64,000 bases of DNA from Opitutales bacterium UBA5694. Lineage in GTDB: Bacteria > Verrucomicrobiota > Verrucomicrobiia > Opitutales > Opitutaceae. Position numbers and translations under genes: made by a program. A model generated the notes under the pieces. The model was not told the DNA's origin. It saw only the letters and a program-made list of their open reading frames with translations, and did not search any database. Positions 45,929-54,003 of the stretch are shown here, one piece after another. The DNA lies in contig DIHO01000006.1 in NCBI GenBank assembly GCA_002420185.1, forward strand, positions 114,673 through 178,672, read 5' to 3'. Each line of letters starts with the position of its first letter. Position 1 is the first letter of the stretch.

Positions 45929-48142
45929 TCATCTTAAGAACCCCTCATGCAAACCCCCATCGACAGGAATCACATGTCCCGTCGTTTTGCTGAGTGCATT
46001 CGTAAGCAACAAATAAATGGCTTCCGCTTGATCACCAGGCGTTATGGCCGATTTGGTCAAAGTACGCCGTGCATAGAAATTAGCTAGCTTGTTGCGGAGT
46101 TCATCAACACCTTCCGCTTCACTGTATTCTATCTCATACTTTGCGAGCGAGGCAATCACTCGATCTCTTGGAAACATCATGCTCCCCTTCACTACCGTCG
46201 CCGGAGCCACAGCATTGACGCGGGTGATTGGGGCCAACTCTACAGCTAGCTCCCTCACCATATGGTTCGCCGCTGCTTTGCTCGTATCATAAGCAATACT
46301 GCCTTTCTTGGTCACAACAGCGTTCGCACTCGTAGTAATTACAACATTACTCAGTAAGCTCTGCTTGGAAAAGATCTTGTCTGACGCTACTTTTGTCGCC
46401 AGATAGCCCCCTTTTACATTGATATCAAAAGTGAGCGTGAAGGCATCATCGGCTATATCGCCCTTTGTATTGGGCGGAACGAAGATTCCCGCTGTCACCA
46501 CCAATGAATCCACTCCACCATAGGCGAGGATAGCCTCATCGAGCATACTGGAAAGAGATGAACGATCGGTGATATCGGCGTTTACGCCAATGGCAGGCCC
46601 ACAGGCTGAAATACCCGTGCCCGATACTCCAATACCTTCGCCTAGGATATCAGTGATTCCATCTGCCGTTGCGACCGCTGCGCCCTGATTCAAATCAACG
46701 CATACGATATGAGCCCCTTCTCCTGATATTCGGTGGCACAGCTCTTTTCCGATCCCGCTTCCAGCACCAATCACCACTGATACCTGTCTCGCGAGCGATT
46801 TCTCAGCCGGCATGCGACGCAGCTTCGCCTCTTCCATGAGCCAATACTCGATATCGAAAGCTTCCTGTTCGGGCAAAGCACGGTACCGGTCCACCGTTTC
46901 CGCACCACGCATCACTTCAACCGCGCAATTGTAAAACTCTGCAGTTACTCGCGATTCGCTTTTGCTCTTTCCCCAGGCGATCATTCCTATCCCAGGAATC
47001 AACACAACTGTTGGAACGGCCTGGCGCAAAGCAGGAGAGGTTCGTCGCTGGCAACGCTCGTAATAGGCCGCGTAATCTTTGACGTACCGATCAAGACCTT
47101 CCTCTAAAAGCGACTTAAGAATTTCGGTCGCGTTTTCCGCATGCGGATCCCAATCCACATAAAGGGGCTTAATTTTGGTACGTAGAAAATGATCGGGACA
47201 ACTCGTACCCAATTCCGCAAGTCGCTGAGCGTCGACACTGCTGACAAAATCCAGAAGGCGGTCGTCTGTCTGAATCGTCCCAATCAAGCGCTTTTCCTGG
47301 CTTATTTTTCCCCTTAACCACGGCAAAATATCGATCAAGGTTTCCCGCTTTTGGTCCTCTGATATCGATTCCACCCGCACCCCGCCAAAGACGGGCCTAT
47401 CCCCCTCGCGTGCTTCGATAAATCGGGCAGCTTTTTCAATCAGTGTGAGCGTCAACTCGTAACACTCTTTGTCATCATCTGCCCAATTGATGATTCCGTG
47501 CTGCCCCATCATGATTCCTCTGGCCTGAGGATTCGCGGCGATCACATCTCGCATAATCAGTCCCAAGTCGAATCCGGGACGCTGCCATTCGGTCCAAATC
47601 ACTTCGTCACCGTAAATCTCTTTCGTCAAGGCCTCGCCATTTTCCGCCGCTGCGATTGCGATAACCGCATTGGGATGCATATGATCAACGTGATTGAAAG
47701 GCACAAACGCGTGCAAAGGCGTGTCAATCGAGGGTGCACGAGGATTAAGATTGAAGGTACAGTGCCTGTACATTTCCACCATCGAATCCTCGACTTCGGT
47801 TTTCACGCCACTTTCTGGATGGTCGCGATAAATTTTCTCCAAGGCTAAAGTCTTGACCTGATAAAGAGACGAGAAGTTCTCGTTCTTAGCCGTACGCAAG
47901 TCACCACCGGACCCCTTCACCCACATAACTTCCACGGATTCCCCCGTCATGGGATCAATCTCGAAGCACTTGGAGGACGTATTCCCTCCACCCGTATTCG
48001 TGATCCGGAGATCCTGCCCCAGAATGTTGGATCTGAAAACAAGACGCTCCAAAGGGGACATCTCAGCGACCTTCTCATCGTCCCAAAGATAGTTCACATG
48101 CCGATAATCGCCAGGGGTAAAGGTTGATTGTGTTGTATTCAT
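45929..48142 (-). CDS. rhaD: bifunctional rhamnulose-1-phosphate aldolase / short-chain dehydrogenase
   Basis: 737 residues, a fusion. Residues 1-430 are a class II (zinc) aldolase that cleaves L-rhamnulose-1-phosphate to dihydroxyacetone phosphate and L-lactaldehyde; metal-site histidines lie in HVDHMHPNAV (151-160) and GQHGIINW (His215). Residues 450-737 are an SDR domain with VVIGAGSGIGKEL (456-468) for NAD and the Tyr618-x3-Lys622 pair in YDTSK, which oxidises L-lactaldehyde, giving L-lactate. This architecture is the known RhaD/RhaE-type fusion (the alcohol-dehydrogenase-fused aldolase family). Its start is 118 bases from the rhaI stop, on the same strand. Confidence 0.95.
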   Translation of the reverse strand: MNTTQSTFTPGDYRHVNYLWDDEKVAEMSPLERLVFRSNILGQDLRITNTGGGNTSSKCFEIDPMTGESVEVMWVKGSGGDLRTAKNENFSSLYQVKTLALEKIYRDHPESGVKTEVEDSMVEMYRHCTFNLNPRAPSIDTPLHAFVPFNHVDHMHPNAVIAIAAAENGEALTKEIYGDEVIWTEWQRPGFDLGLIMRDVIAANPQARGIMMGQHGIINWADDDKECYELTLTLIEKAARFIEAREGDRPVFGGVRVESISEDQKRETLIDILPWLRGKISQEKRLIGTIQTDDRLLDFVSSVDAQRLAELGTSCPDHFLRTKIKPLYVDWDPHAENATEILKSLLEEGLDRYVKDYAAYYERCQRRTSPALRQAVPTVVLIPGIGMIAWGKSKSESRVTAEFYNCAVEVMRGAETVDRYRALPEQEAFDIEYWLMEEAKLRRMPAEKSLARQVSVVIGAGSGIGKELCHRISGEGAHIVCVDLNQGAAVATADGITDILGEGIGVSGTGISACGPAIGVNADITDRSSLSSMLDEAILAYGGVDSLVVTAGIFVPPNTKGDIADDAFTLTFDINVKGGYLATKVASDKIFSKQSLLSNVVITTSANAVVTKKGSIAYDTSKAAANHMVRELAVELAPITRVNAVAPATVVKGSMMFPRDRVIASLAKYEIEYSEAEGVDELRNKLANFYARRTLTKSAITPGDQAEAIYLLLTNALSKTTGHVIPVDGGLHEGFLR

Positions 48143-48260
48143 AATTCAGTTTCGATTTCCCTCGGTAAGGATGATTATCCTTAATCAGCCGCATTTTTAT
48201 GTTGCTTGCAGCCTTTTAGGGATAATCAGCCCTACCTTTTTGCAAAATCCTCCAAGCACC

Positions 48261-49448
48261 CTACGCATAAGAACCTCCGGCAACAATCCCCAACTCTTTT
48301 CTTCGAGCGGCTCTCTCTACCGCTATCTTCTCGCCATAGTTACTTTTACGATAAGCCTCGAGCGGATTGGGCTCCACTCCCTTTGATTTTCGCCAATCCG
48401 CTAGGAGTTTATCCACGTTCGTATTAAAAGCAGTTTTCAAAACATTCTCTGCATCCACAATCGCACCCTCCTTCTGCAATTTTTTCAATGCCTGCCGATC
48501 AACCATAGATGCCTTCAACCAAAGATCCTGTGCCGTCATCACAGTCTGAATCATCGCTTCAATCTTCGGTTTTAGATTATGAGACTGATCCACCATGTAC
48601 TCTATTTCGGGATATTCGCCTTCCTCTTCCGCAAAACTATGAATTTCATTGAAAATACGGAAAACCTGATACGGATCAATGGATCCAAGCGTCAAATCGT
48701 CATCCGCATACCTTCGATCATTGAAATGGAAGCCTCCTAGCATTTTTTCGTCCAGAAGCCACGCCACGATCTGCTCAATATTCTGTGCAGCATAGTGGTG
48801 ACCCGTATCGACAAGTACTTTTGCCTGAGGCCCCGCATCCTTGCACAGGATGTAAGACATTCCCCAATCTGCGATGTCTGTATGATAGAACGCGGGCTCA
48901 AACGGCTTATACTCCACTAGCATGATCTGGTCAGGGGATAGCGCTTCATGACACGCTCGCAAACCTTCCTGAAACCGCCGTTTGCGATCGCGAATACAAT
49001 CCTGTCCTGGATAATTTGTTCCATCGGCAAACCATAGAGTGAACAAGTCGCTCTCTACGTCTTTGCCCAACTGGATGCAATTGAGACTATGTTTCAAAGC
49101 TTGCTGGCGAACCGTCGCATCTGGATTCGCAAACGAACCGAGCTTGTACTCCTGATCCTGAAAAAGGTTGGCGTTAATCGACCCAATCCTGACTCCCGAC
49201 TTATCCGCAATCGCGGCCACTGTACTCTTGCCCTCATCACCCGAAAAGTCCCAGAGTACATGGACCGCCACCGTTGGACAACACGCGGTCAGTCGATGCA
49301 CCATTCCCGCATCAGCAAACTTGTCCGCCGTGTCAATGGCCGCTCCTTCCTGCAAAAATTTCCCAAACCGCGTGCCTGTGTCTGCAAATCCCCACGAGGG
49401 AAGTTCAATCTCTAAATGATCTAACGTTGCGAGCGCCTCTTCTATCAT
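48261..49448 (-). CDS. rhaI: L-rhamnose isomerase, RhaI type
   Basis: 395 residues from the ATG at 49448 (MIEEALATLDHLEIELPSWG); an ATG at 49484 would add 12 residues but leaves only 36 bases to the divergent regulator. It converts L-rhamnose to L-rhamnulose. It resembles the RhaI subgroup (Pseudomonas stutzeri and Gram-positive type) rather than E. coli RhaA: IELPSWGFADTGTRFGKF, VLWDFSGDEG, 'VEYKPFEPAFYHTD' and VLVDTGHHYAAQNIEQIVA, with metal ligands Glu, Asp and His of the TIM barrel and 'GGFHFNDRRYADDDLTLGS'. First gene of the operon rhaI-rhaD-rhaB-hydroxyacid oxidase. Confidence 0.94.
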   Translation of the reverse strand: MIEEALATLDHLEIELPSWGFADTGTRFGKFLQEGAAIDTADKFADAGMVHRLTACCPTVAVHVLWDFSGDEGKSTVAAIADKSGVRIGSINANLFQDQEYKLGSFANPDATVRQQALKHSLNCIQLGKDVESDLFTLWFADGTNYPGQDCIRDRKRRFQEGLRACHEALSPDQIMLVEYKPFEPAFYHTDIADWGMSYILCKDAGPQAKVLVDTGHHYAAQNIEQIVAWLLDEKMLGGFHFNDRRYADDDLTLGSIDPYQVFRIFNEIHSFAEEEGEYPEIEYMVDQSHNLKPKIEAMIQTVMTAQDLWLKASMVDRQALKKLQKEGAIVDAENVLKTAFNTNVDKLLADWRKSKGVEPNPLEAYRKSNYGEKIAVERAARRKELGIVAGGSYA

Positions 49449-49520
49449 TTTCAAATAATAGCAGAAATCATTTATCTTATCCATCGACAGAATGACAATA
49501 TTTATACAAATTCTGACACA
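49449..49520. promoter_or_regulatory. divergent rhaI/araC control region with inverted half-sites
   Basis: This 72-base AT-rich interval separates the rhaI start from the regulator start and must hold both promoters. CAGAAT at 49488-49493 and ATTCTG at 49510-49515 form an inverted pair with centres 22 bases apart (two helical turns), a spacing suited to a dimeric regulator. TATTTATAC between them resembles a -10 box. Confidence 0.45.
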
Positions 49521-50414
49521 GTGAAAGGTGATGAATTCTACTATCTCCCTCAACCCATTCAAGATTCCGCCTGGAATCTTGAAATCCAAGGAGCTGGCCA
49601 GTCCAACATTGGACCAAACCAGAGCTACCCCTCCAACAAGCACCCAGTGGAATACCAGCTAGATTGGAATAAGGGGAGGATGCTCCCAGGATTCCAAGTT
49701 CTGTATATCACCCAGGGTAAGGGTTTGTTGGAAACTCAAAAAACTCCTCCTGTAATTCTAGAAGCTCCCGTTCTGTTCCTTCTATTTCCGAATATCTGGC
49801 ACCGCTATCGACCTATTGCCGAAATCGGCTGGCACGAACATTGGATTGGCTTCGACGGTTCAATACCGAGGCAGTTGATGGCGATCGAAGCCATTAATTC
49901 AAGCCAACCTCTCTTTCAAGTAGGGCATCACGACAAACTTCTGGCCCAGTTTCAACTTGTACTCGACGAGGTCAAAAACGAGGCTCTGGGGTTTCGCCGC
50001 ATTGCCGCAGCATCGGTTCTGCAAATACTCGCACTGGCCACCAGTCTGCCCCTCCGAACGGAAGAGGAAAATCAGCCCATGCGGGCCACAGTCCGCCAAG
50101 CTTGCTTTCTTTTTCGGGAAAGAACTGACAACGTCGTTTCCATAGAGTCGATGGCTGAAGAATTGAATGTTGGATACACTTACTTTCGACGCATGTTCAA
50201 GTTGTACACGGGATTCAGTCCAAAACAGTACCATACTCAGCTGCGTTTTGAACGTGTCAAACGCCTTCTTAATGAATCCGATCTCTCGATCGGCGAAATC
50301 TCGGCACTCCTCAATTTTGACTCCACCTTCCACCTTTCCCAGTGGTTCAAAAAGCTCGCACACTGCTCTCCAAAAATGTGGCGGAAACAAAAGCTTGAGA
50401 TAAATAAAATTTAA
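49521..50414 (+). CDS. AraC-family transcriptional regulator of the rhamnose operon
   Basis: 297 residues from a GTG start. The N-terminal sensor is a cupin-like barrel (LPGFQVLYITQGKGLLETQK, then 'APVLFLLFPNIWHRYRP'), the usual sugar-binding part. The C-terminal DNA-binding domain has two helix-turn-helix units: VSIESMAEELNVGYTYFRRM at about residues 210-230 and 'LSIGEISALLNFDSTFHLSQ' at about 258-277. Divergent placement from rhaI strongly suggests that it activates the operon in response to L-rhamnose or a derivative. It resembles RhaS/RhaR in role, but orthology is not claimed. Confidence 0.9.
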   Translation: MKGDEFYYLPQPIQDSAWNLEIQGAGQSNIGPNQSYPSNKHPVEYQLDWNKGRMLPGFQVLYITQGKGLLETQKTPPVILEAPVLFLLFPNIWHRYRPIAEIGWHEHWIGFDGSIPRQLMAIEAINSSQPLFQVGHHDKLLAQFQLVLDEVKNEALGFRRIAAASVLQILALATSLPLRTEEENQPMRATVRQACFLFRERTDNVVSIESMAEELNVGYTYFRRMFKLYTGFSPKQYHTQLRFERVKRLLNESDLSIGEISALLNFDSTFHLSQWFKKLAHCSPKMWRKQKLEINKI

Positions 50415-50726
50415 ATTCCTTTGTAATTCATATGCGAGTTAATGTTAAATAAATATGTATTCAATATATCTATATACAAGTACAATTAACGAATTCTCTG
50501 ACCAGTCAAGGTATGCGAAGAGCTTCAAGATATTTACTCAAAGAATAAGAAGGACTACTTCCCTTTAATCCTAAAACACTGCCCCAATCACCCATTCGAA
50601 ATACCCAGCCCACTAAGAATTATGCCATTATTCCGGCATGGTGTCAAAGCCTGGAAACACCTCAAGCTTCCTTTTGCTTAGGATAGCCACTGATCAGTCA
50701 ACCCATACCGATTGTCCTTGATTTCA

Positions 50727-51722
50727 CTATCGATTGCGACGGTCAAAATGCCCGCCTACACGGTGTAGGTATTCAAATCCTAAGTTGAAAATGAGCACAC
50801 CACCAAAAGCGATGATCACTCCTGCCAAGCCTAGGGCGGCCCATTCTCTATGCAATGTCCACAGAAATTGGCCTACACAGAGGATCGACACGATCATCAA
50901 TGTCGGCTTCCGACCGATTCGACTTACAATTAAGGCCCCCAAAGGAGCCCCTATGATGACCACCGGCGCCGCTGCTAACCAATTTTCGAATACACCTGAT
51001 TGGAGAGAGCCAAACAAAGTCTTGGTCGTTAGCCCAATGAGCGAAGTAACGGCCATGATGATGACGGAAGTGGGAATCGCTATTTTGAGATCGGCTTGGC
51101 AAAGCAGCACTAACACCGCGTAGAGAACCATGTCCACACCCACCCCGGTGATGGATGAAATAGTAGCCCCTGCAAGCAATCCGACCATGAATCCAACGTT
51201 TCTATCAAACCGATGGGCACCTGGAGCGAGGCCTTCGTGCTGTACGATCTCTTTCAAACGATACAAGTGTAGCACTCCGAAACTACACCAAACGACCGCG
51301 AACAATACCTTAATAGCGATTCCGGGCACCAGCGGTGCTAGGAACAATACCCCAACTGGTGTCCCTGTCAGCGAACCTAACACGGCATAGCGAAGCATTG
51401 GCCATTCAATCGGCTGACGGCGACAAAGGATAAAAATCGTAGCACTGGTCATCCCGACGCTTTGAACCGCAAAACTAAAATCCCGCCCCATTGCAGGTGC
51501 CTCTCCAAACAGCAGAACTAAAAACGGAAAACCTACCGTTCCTCCACCCATCGGTGTGGAGCCAGCCGCATACGAACCCATCGCCATGGCAATCGCTATC
51601 TCCCAATGATCGATCAGTGTTTGCCAATGGTCGCCCTGCAAAACGATTAGAAACCAAACGACATAAAATCCGATTAGCCAAGCTAGCCATGGCCGAAGAC
51701 CTTTTATCCCCGCACTCAGCAT
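50727..51722 (-). CDS. sulfite exporter TauE/SafE family protein
   Basis: 331 residues with about eight transmembrane helices in two repeated halves. The family motifs are SYAAGSTPMGGGTVGFPFLV in the first half and LLAGATISSITGVGVDMVLY in the second (the repeated G-x-x-x-P/G-x-G pattern). TauE/SafE proteins export small anions such as sulfite or sulfoacetate. In a sulfatase-rich neighbourhood, export of sulfur oxyanions is an attractive but unproven role. It stands alone, convergent with the araC gene. Confidence 0.87.
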   Translation of the reverse strand: MLSAGIKGLRPWLAWLIGFYVVWFLIVLQGDHWQTLIDHWEIAIAMAMGSYAAGSTPMGGGTVGFPFLVLLFGEAPAMGRDFSFAVQSVGMTSATIFILCRRQPIEWPMLRYAVLGSLTGTPVGVLFLAPLVPGIAIKVLFAVVWCSFGVLHLYRLKEIVQHEGLAPGAHRFDRNVGFMVGLLAGATISSITGVGVDMVLYAVLVLLCQADLKIAIPTSVIIMAVTSLIGLTTKTLFGSLQSGVFENWLAAAPVVIIGAPLGALIVSRIGRKPTLMIVSILCVGQFLWTLHREWAALGLAGVIIAFGGVLIFNLGFEYLHRVGGHFDRRNR

Positions 51723-52580
51723 CCTCTCAAAACAACGACCACTCTAGACTTAACAAAACCACAACTCTAGCTCTATGATTCGAGTTAAGCCAGCCCATTT
51801 GTATCTTCAAAGATCGAAACCAGATTTTAACCTTCCCACAGAAACTGTTCAAATCGTGCTCAAAAAAATTTGACCAAGCAGCGGTCGAAACCCAATGAGC
51901 AATAAAAATGCCGATTCATTCCCGCAATTCGATGAACACCCCTCTCCTTACAGATTTCAAGAATGACGACATGGCCCTTAACTCTTCGCTTACTGCAAAC
52001 AATATTGAATGGTTCCAAAGCATTGATCCGTGCAAACTTTAAAGTCGGCTTTGATTTCTTTTAGTGCAGTCCCACCCAGTCCATCGTCGATGCTGTGCCA
52101 GTAATCCGGTCTTCGCAGCTCGAGGCAAACCCATGCAGGTTTCACACCGCACTACCCGCCACCGCGACCAAAGCATAGGAATAACCGCCCGTGGCTTTTA
52201 CCCTTTTCAACCGCAGATTGCGTGTACTTTTATTTTTCGGACTAGCAGCATTTTCCTCTATTTGACTCTACTCAATCCTACCGTTTTCTTCGGTTTTGTA
52301 CGCTAGTTTATCAAATACTGGCGAATCGTACCAAGACGGTCGCTATCGTCCCGAATTTGGCTCGCTCGTTCGGCCACGGTTGGGGGCCGCAAACTCCCCA
52401 AAAGTATTGGGATACTCATTGAGAACAGATAATGGACAATTTTTCTGACAGATTTTTTGTACTTAAATGTTTCATTAAACCTCCAGCACCCTCTCTATTT
52501 ATACCGTTTTTGTGTGTTTTCCGCAATCCCCCACCAAATTGCAAGGTCACACGAAAGTAACCCGTACAATTTGAAAGAAA
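51723..52580. other. 858-base gap without a supported gene
   Basis: No intact gene. On the plus strand one frame from about 52205 reads FNRRLRVLLFFGLAAFSSI, a signal-peptide-like start, then a TGA and more open sequence (TGESYQDGRYRPEFGSLVRP) up to a stop near 52450, so a decayed exported protein is possible. AT-rich sequence before 52581 should hold the promoter of the small membrane protein pair. Confidence 0.3.
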
Positions 52581-52769
52581 ATGATAAAGAAACCCAACAG
52601 TCTAAACAAAGCTAAAGGATTATTCCTCGCCGCTGCTGGAATTTCCTTCCTACTATCCGTGGCCTTGTGGTTTACGGGGAGCAAAGAACAAGGTTTGTAC
52701 GTTGGTATCTGGGTTCCTTCCATATGCTCCGCTGGTTCTTTGATATTGGCGGGGGGTCGTAATGGATGA
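52581..52769 (+). CDS. small membrane protein, first of a coupled pair
   Basis: 62 residues with two hydrophobic helices (GLFLAAAGISFLLSVALWF and GLYVGIWVPSICSAGSLIL) joined by a short charged loop TGSKEQ, and a basic N-terminus, so the termini are probably cytoplasmic. No family is recognised with certainty. Its last codons overlap the start of the next small gene by 8 bases, which supports both being real. The two proteins may form a small membrane complex, but nothing in the sequence says what it does. Confidence 0.6.
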   Translation: MIKKPNSLNKAKGLFLAAAGISFLLSVALWFTGSKEQGLYVGIWVPSICSAGSLILAGGRNG

Positions 52770-52872
52770 TCTGATATTGCTCGTTATTGGCTTTTGCATC
52801 ACTCTCATATTTGGAGGTGGAGCATTTATCCATGGTGTTACCAATCAAGGCCGAAAAGACTCCGACGACTAA
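52762..52872 (+). CDS. 36-residue single-helix membrane protein, second of the pair
   Basis: ATG at 52762 to TAA at 52870-52872. The product is an acidic start (MDD), one helix (LILLVIGFCITLIFGGGAFI) and a polar tail HGVTNQGRKDSDD. It overlaps the upstream gene by 8 bases in another frame, typical of translational coupling. Too short for confident family assignment. Alternatively it is a chance frame, but the clean helix plus charged tail and the overlap argue against that. Confidence 0.5.
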   Translation: MDDLILLVIGFCITLIFGGGAFIHGVTNQGRKDSDD

Positions 52873-53082
52873 ACTGCGAAAGTCGACGCTCTCCCAATGG
52901 TCTTGAGCATTGAATAGTCTCCCTTTGGCTCCGTTGAGGCCATTGAATGGCCGAACAACAGAAATGAAGTAGGCAGGGCGGAGTACAGTCTCATGTGAAT
53001 AAGACAGGTTAAACAGTGAGCTTAGCAGAACAAACTCTAAAACTGAGGATACCTTAAATAAGCCAAAAATGGCCTAAATTGG

Positions 53083-53113
53083 GCCAAAATTGAAATTTTT
53101 TGGCTGTTTTTTT
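53083..53113 (+). terminator. terminator-like hairpin with T-run in an inverted-repeat cluster
   Basis: GCCAAAA (53083-53089) pairs with TTTTGGC (53098-53104), followed by TGTTTTTTT. It lies about 210 bases after the small membrane protein pair, inside 53062-53135, where GCC/GGC with A- or T-runs recurs several times on both strands. Confidence 0.4.
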
Positions 53114-53182
53114 GCTAAAATAGCCTTTTTTGGCAAAGTTGAGATTGGCCCATAATCTTGAAGGGATGGCAGATTTATCGAT

Positions 53183-53482
53183 CTATTTCCTCCAGTGAGC
53201 CAGCTTGCTGGAAATAAATTCAATAAAACGCCCTATCAGGTATAAAATTACACACATGGGTGGCACCAGAGCTAGGTACGTAGATGGTCAAGATACACCA
53301 CGGAGTAGGTTGTTTAAATCCAGTTTCACAAGCAAAGCGTGTTGAAGTACAACCGGTAACTGCAAAAACAAGAATTTGGATTTAGGGTCGCTCAGTGTCT
53401 GAGCATATGCGACCAGCCCAATGCTTGTGCCTACGTAAATAGTTACCAGAACAATACCTGTTGTACTTAGGTTTTTAAGCAT
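53183..53482 (-). pseudogene. small two-helix membrane protein gene with an in-frame TGA
   Basis: From the ATG at 53482: MLKNLSTTGIVLVTIYVG, then LSDPKSKFLFLQLPVVLQHA, LLVKLDLNNLLRGVS, a TGA at 53288-53290, PSTYLALVPPMCVILYLIGR, FIEFISSKLAHWRK and a TAG at 53183-53185. The frame continues smoothly past the TGA into a second transmembrane helix with a Leu-Tyr-Leu-Ile-Gly core, so a single nonsense codon divides a protein of about 98 residues. The context 'LSWPxxY' in similar small proteins suggests Trp at the stop (TGG to TGA). A 64-residue truncated product with one helix could still be made. Confidence 0.55.
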
Positions 53483-53579
53483 CTCATTGAGCGTTATGGG
53501 AGCACCCTTCGGAATACAATTTTTTCTGGGGGCAGTTAATGGATTCTCACCCAATTCCCTTTCCTTTTAGGAGGTACTA

Positions 53580-53732
53580 ATGAGGTACCAATTTGCTTTC
53601 TTGAACCCATCGGGACCCAATGAGGATATTAATTTCCTGGGGGGTTATCGATGTAAAATTTTACTCACCAGCGTGACTGACGAGATCCCCGCCCCCACAT
53701 TTCCTGGGTTGCGGCAATATCCCATACGCTAG
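53580..53732 (+). CDS. possible 50-residue ORF with a strong Shine-Dalgarno
   Basis: TTAGGAGG ends about 6 bases before the ATG at 53580, the clearest ribosome binding site in the window, where most genes have none. The product (MRYQFAFLNPSGPNEDINFL and onward to TAG at 53730-53732) has no signal, helix or motif that I recognise. It may be a chance combination. Confidence 0.25.
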   Translation: MRYQFAFLNPSGPNEDINFLGGYRCKILLTSVTDEIPAPTFPGLRQYPIR

Positions 53733-54003
53733 CCCATCCGTTAAATTGGATTCTTGAAAATCGATTAGCACACTCTCAGTTTTTAAGGACAGCATTAGGC
53801 ATCTATAAATAATTCATCTAATAAAGGATTAACTTTTAATCCAAAAACTCCTATTAAACAATAATATGAAATTATTATTACCTCAAATTAAAACAGACTC
53901 GAAAGCAGTCCTTTCATTGCGGTTAACGAAGTCGACACTCTAATACTTGACGCATTACCAGCCAGACGCATTGTCTTGCGTCACCGACCCTTCTTTCCTC
54001 ACT

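Noticed and set aside
3794..53482. Reassignment of TAG, TAA or TGA to an amino acid as the reason for in-frame stops
   Set aside because: Intact genes in the window end with all three codons (leuA TAG, trpE TAA, cupin and symporter TGA), and all three interrupt relics.
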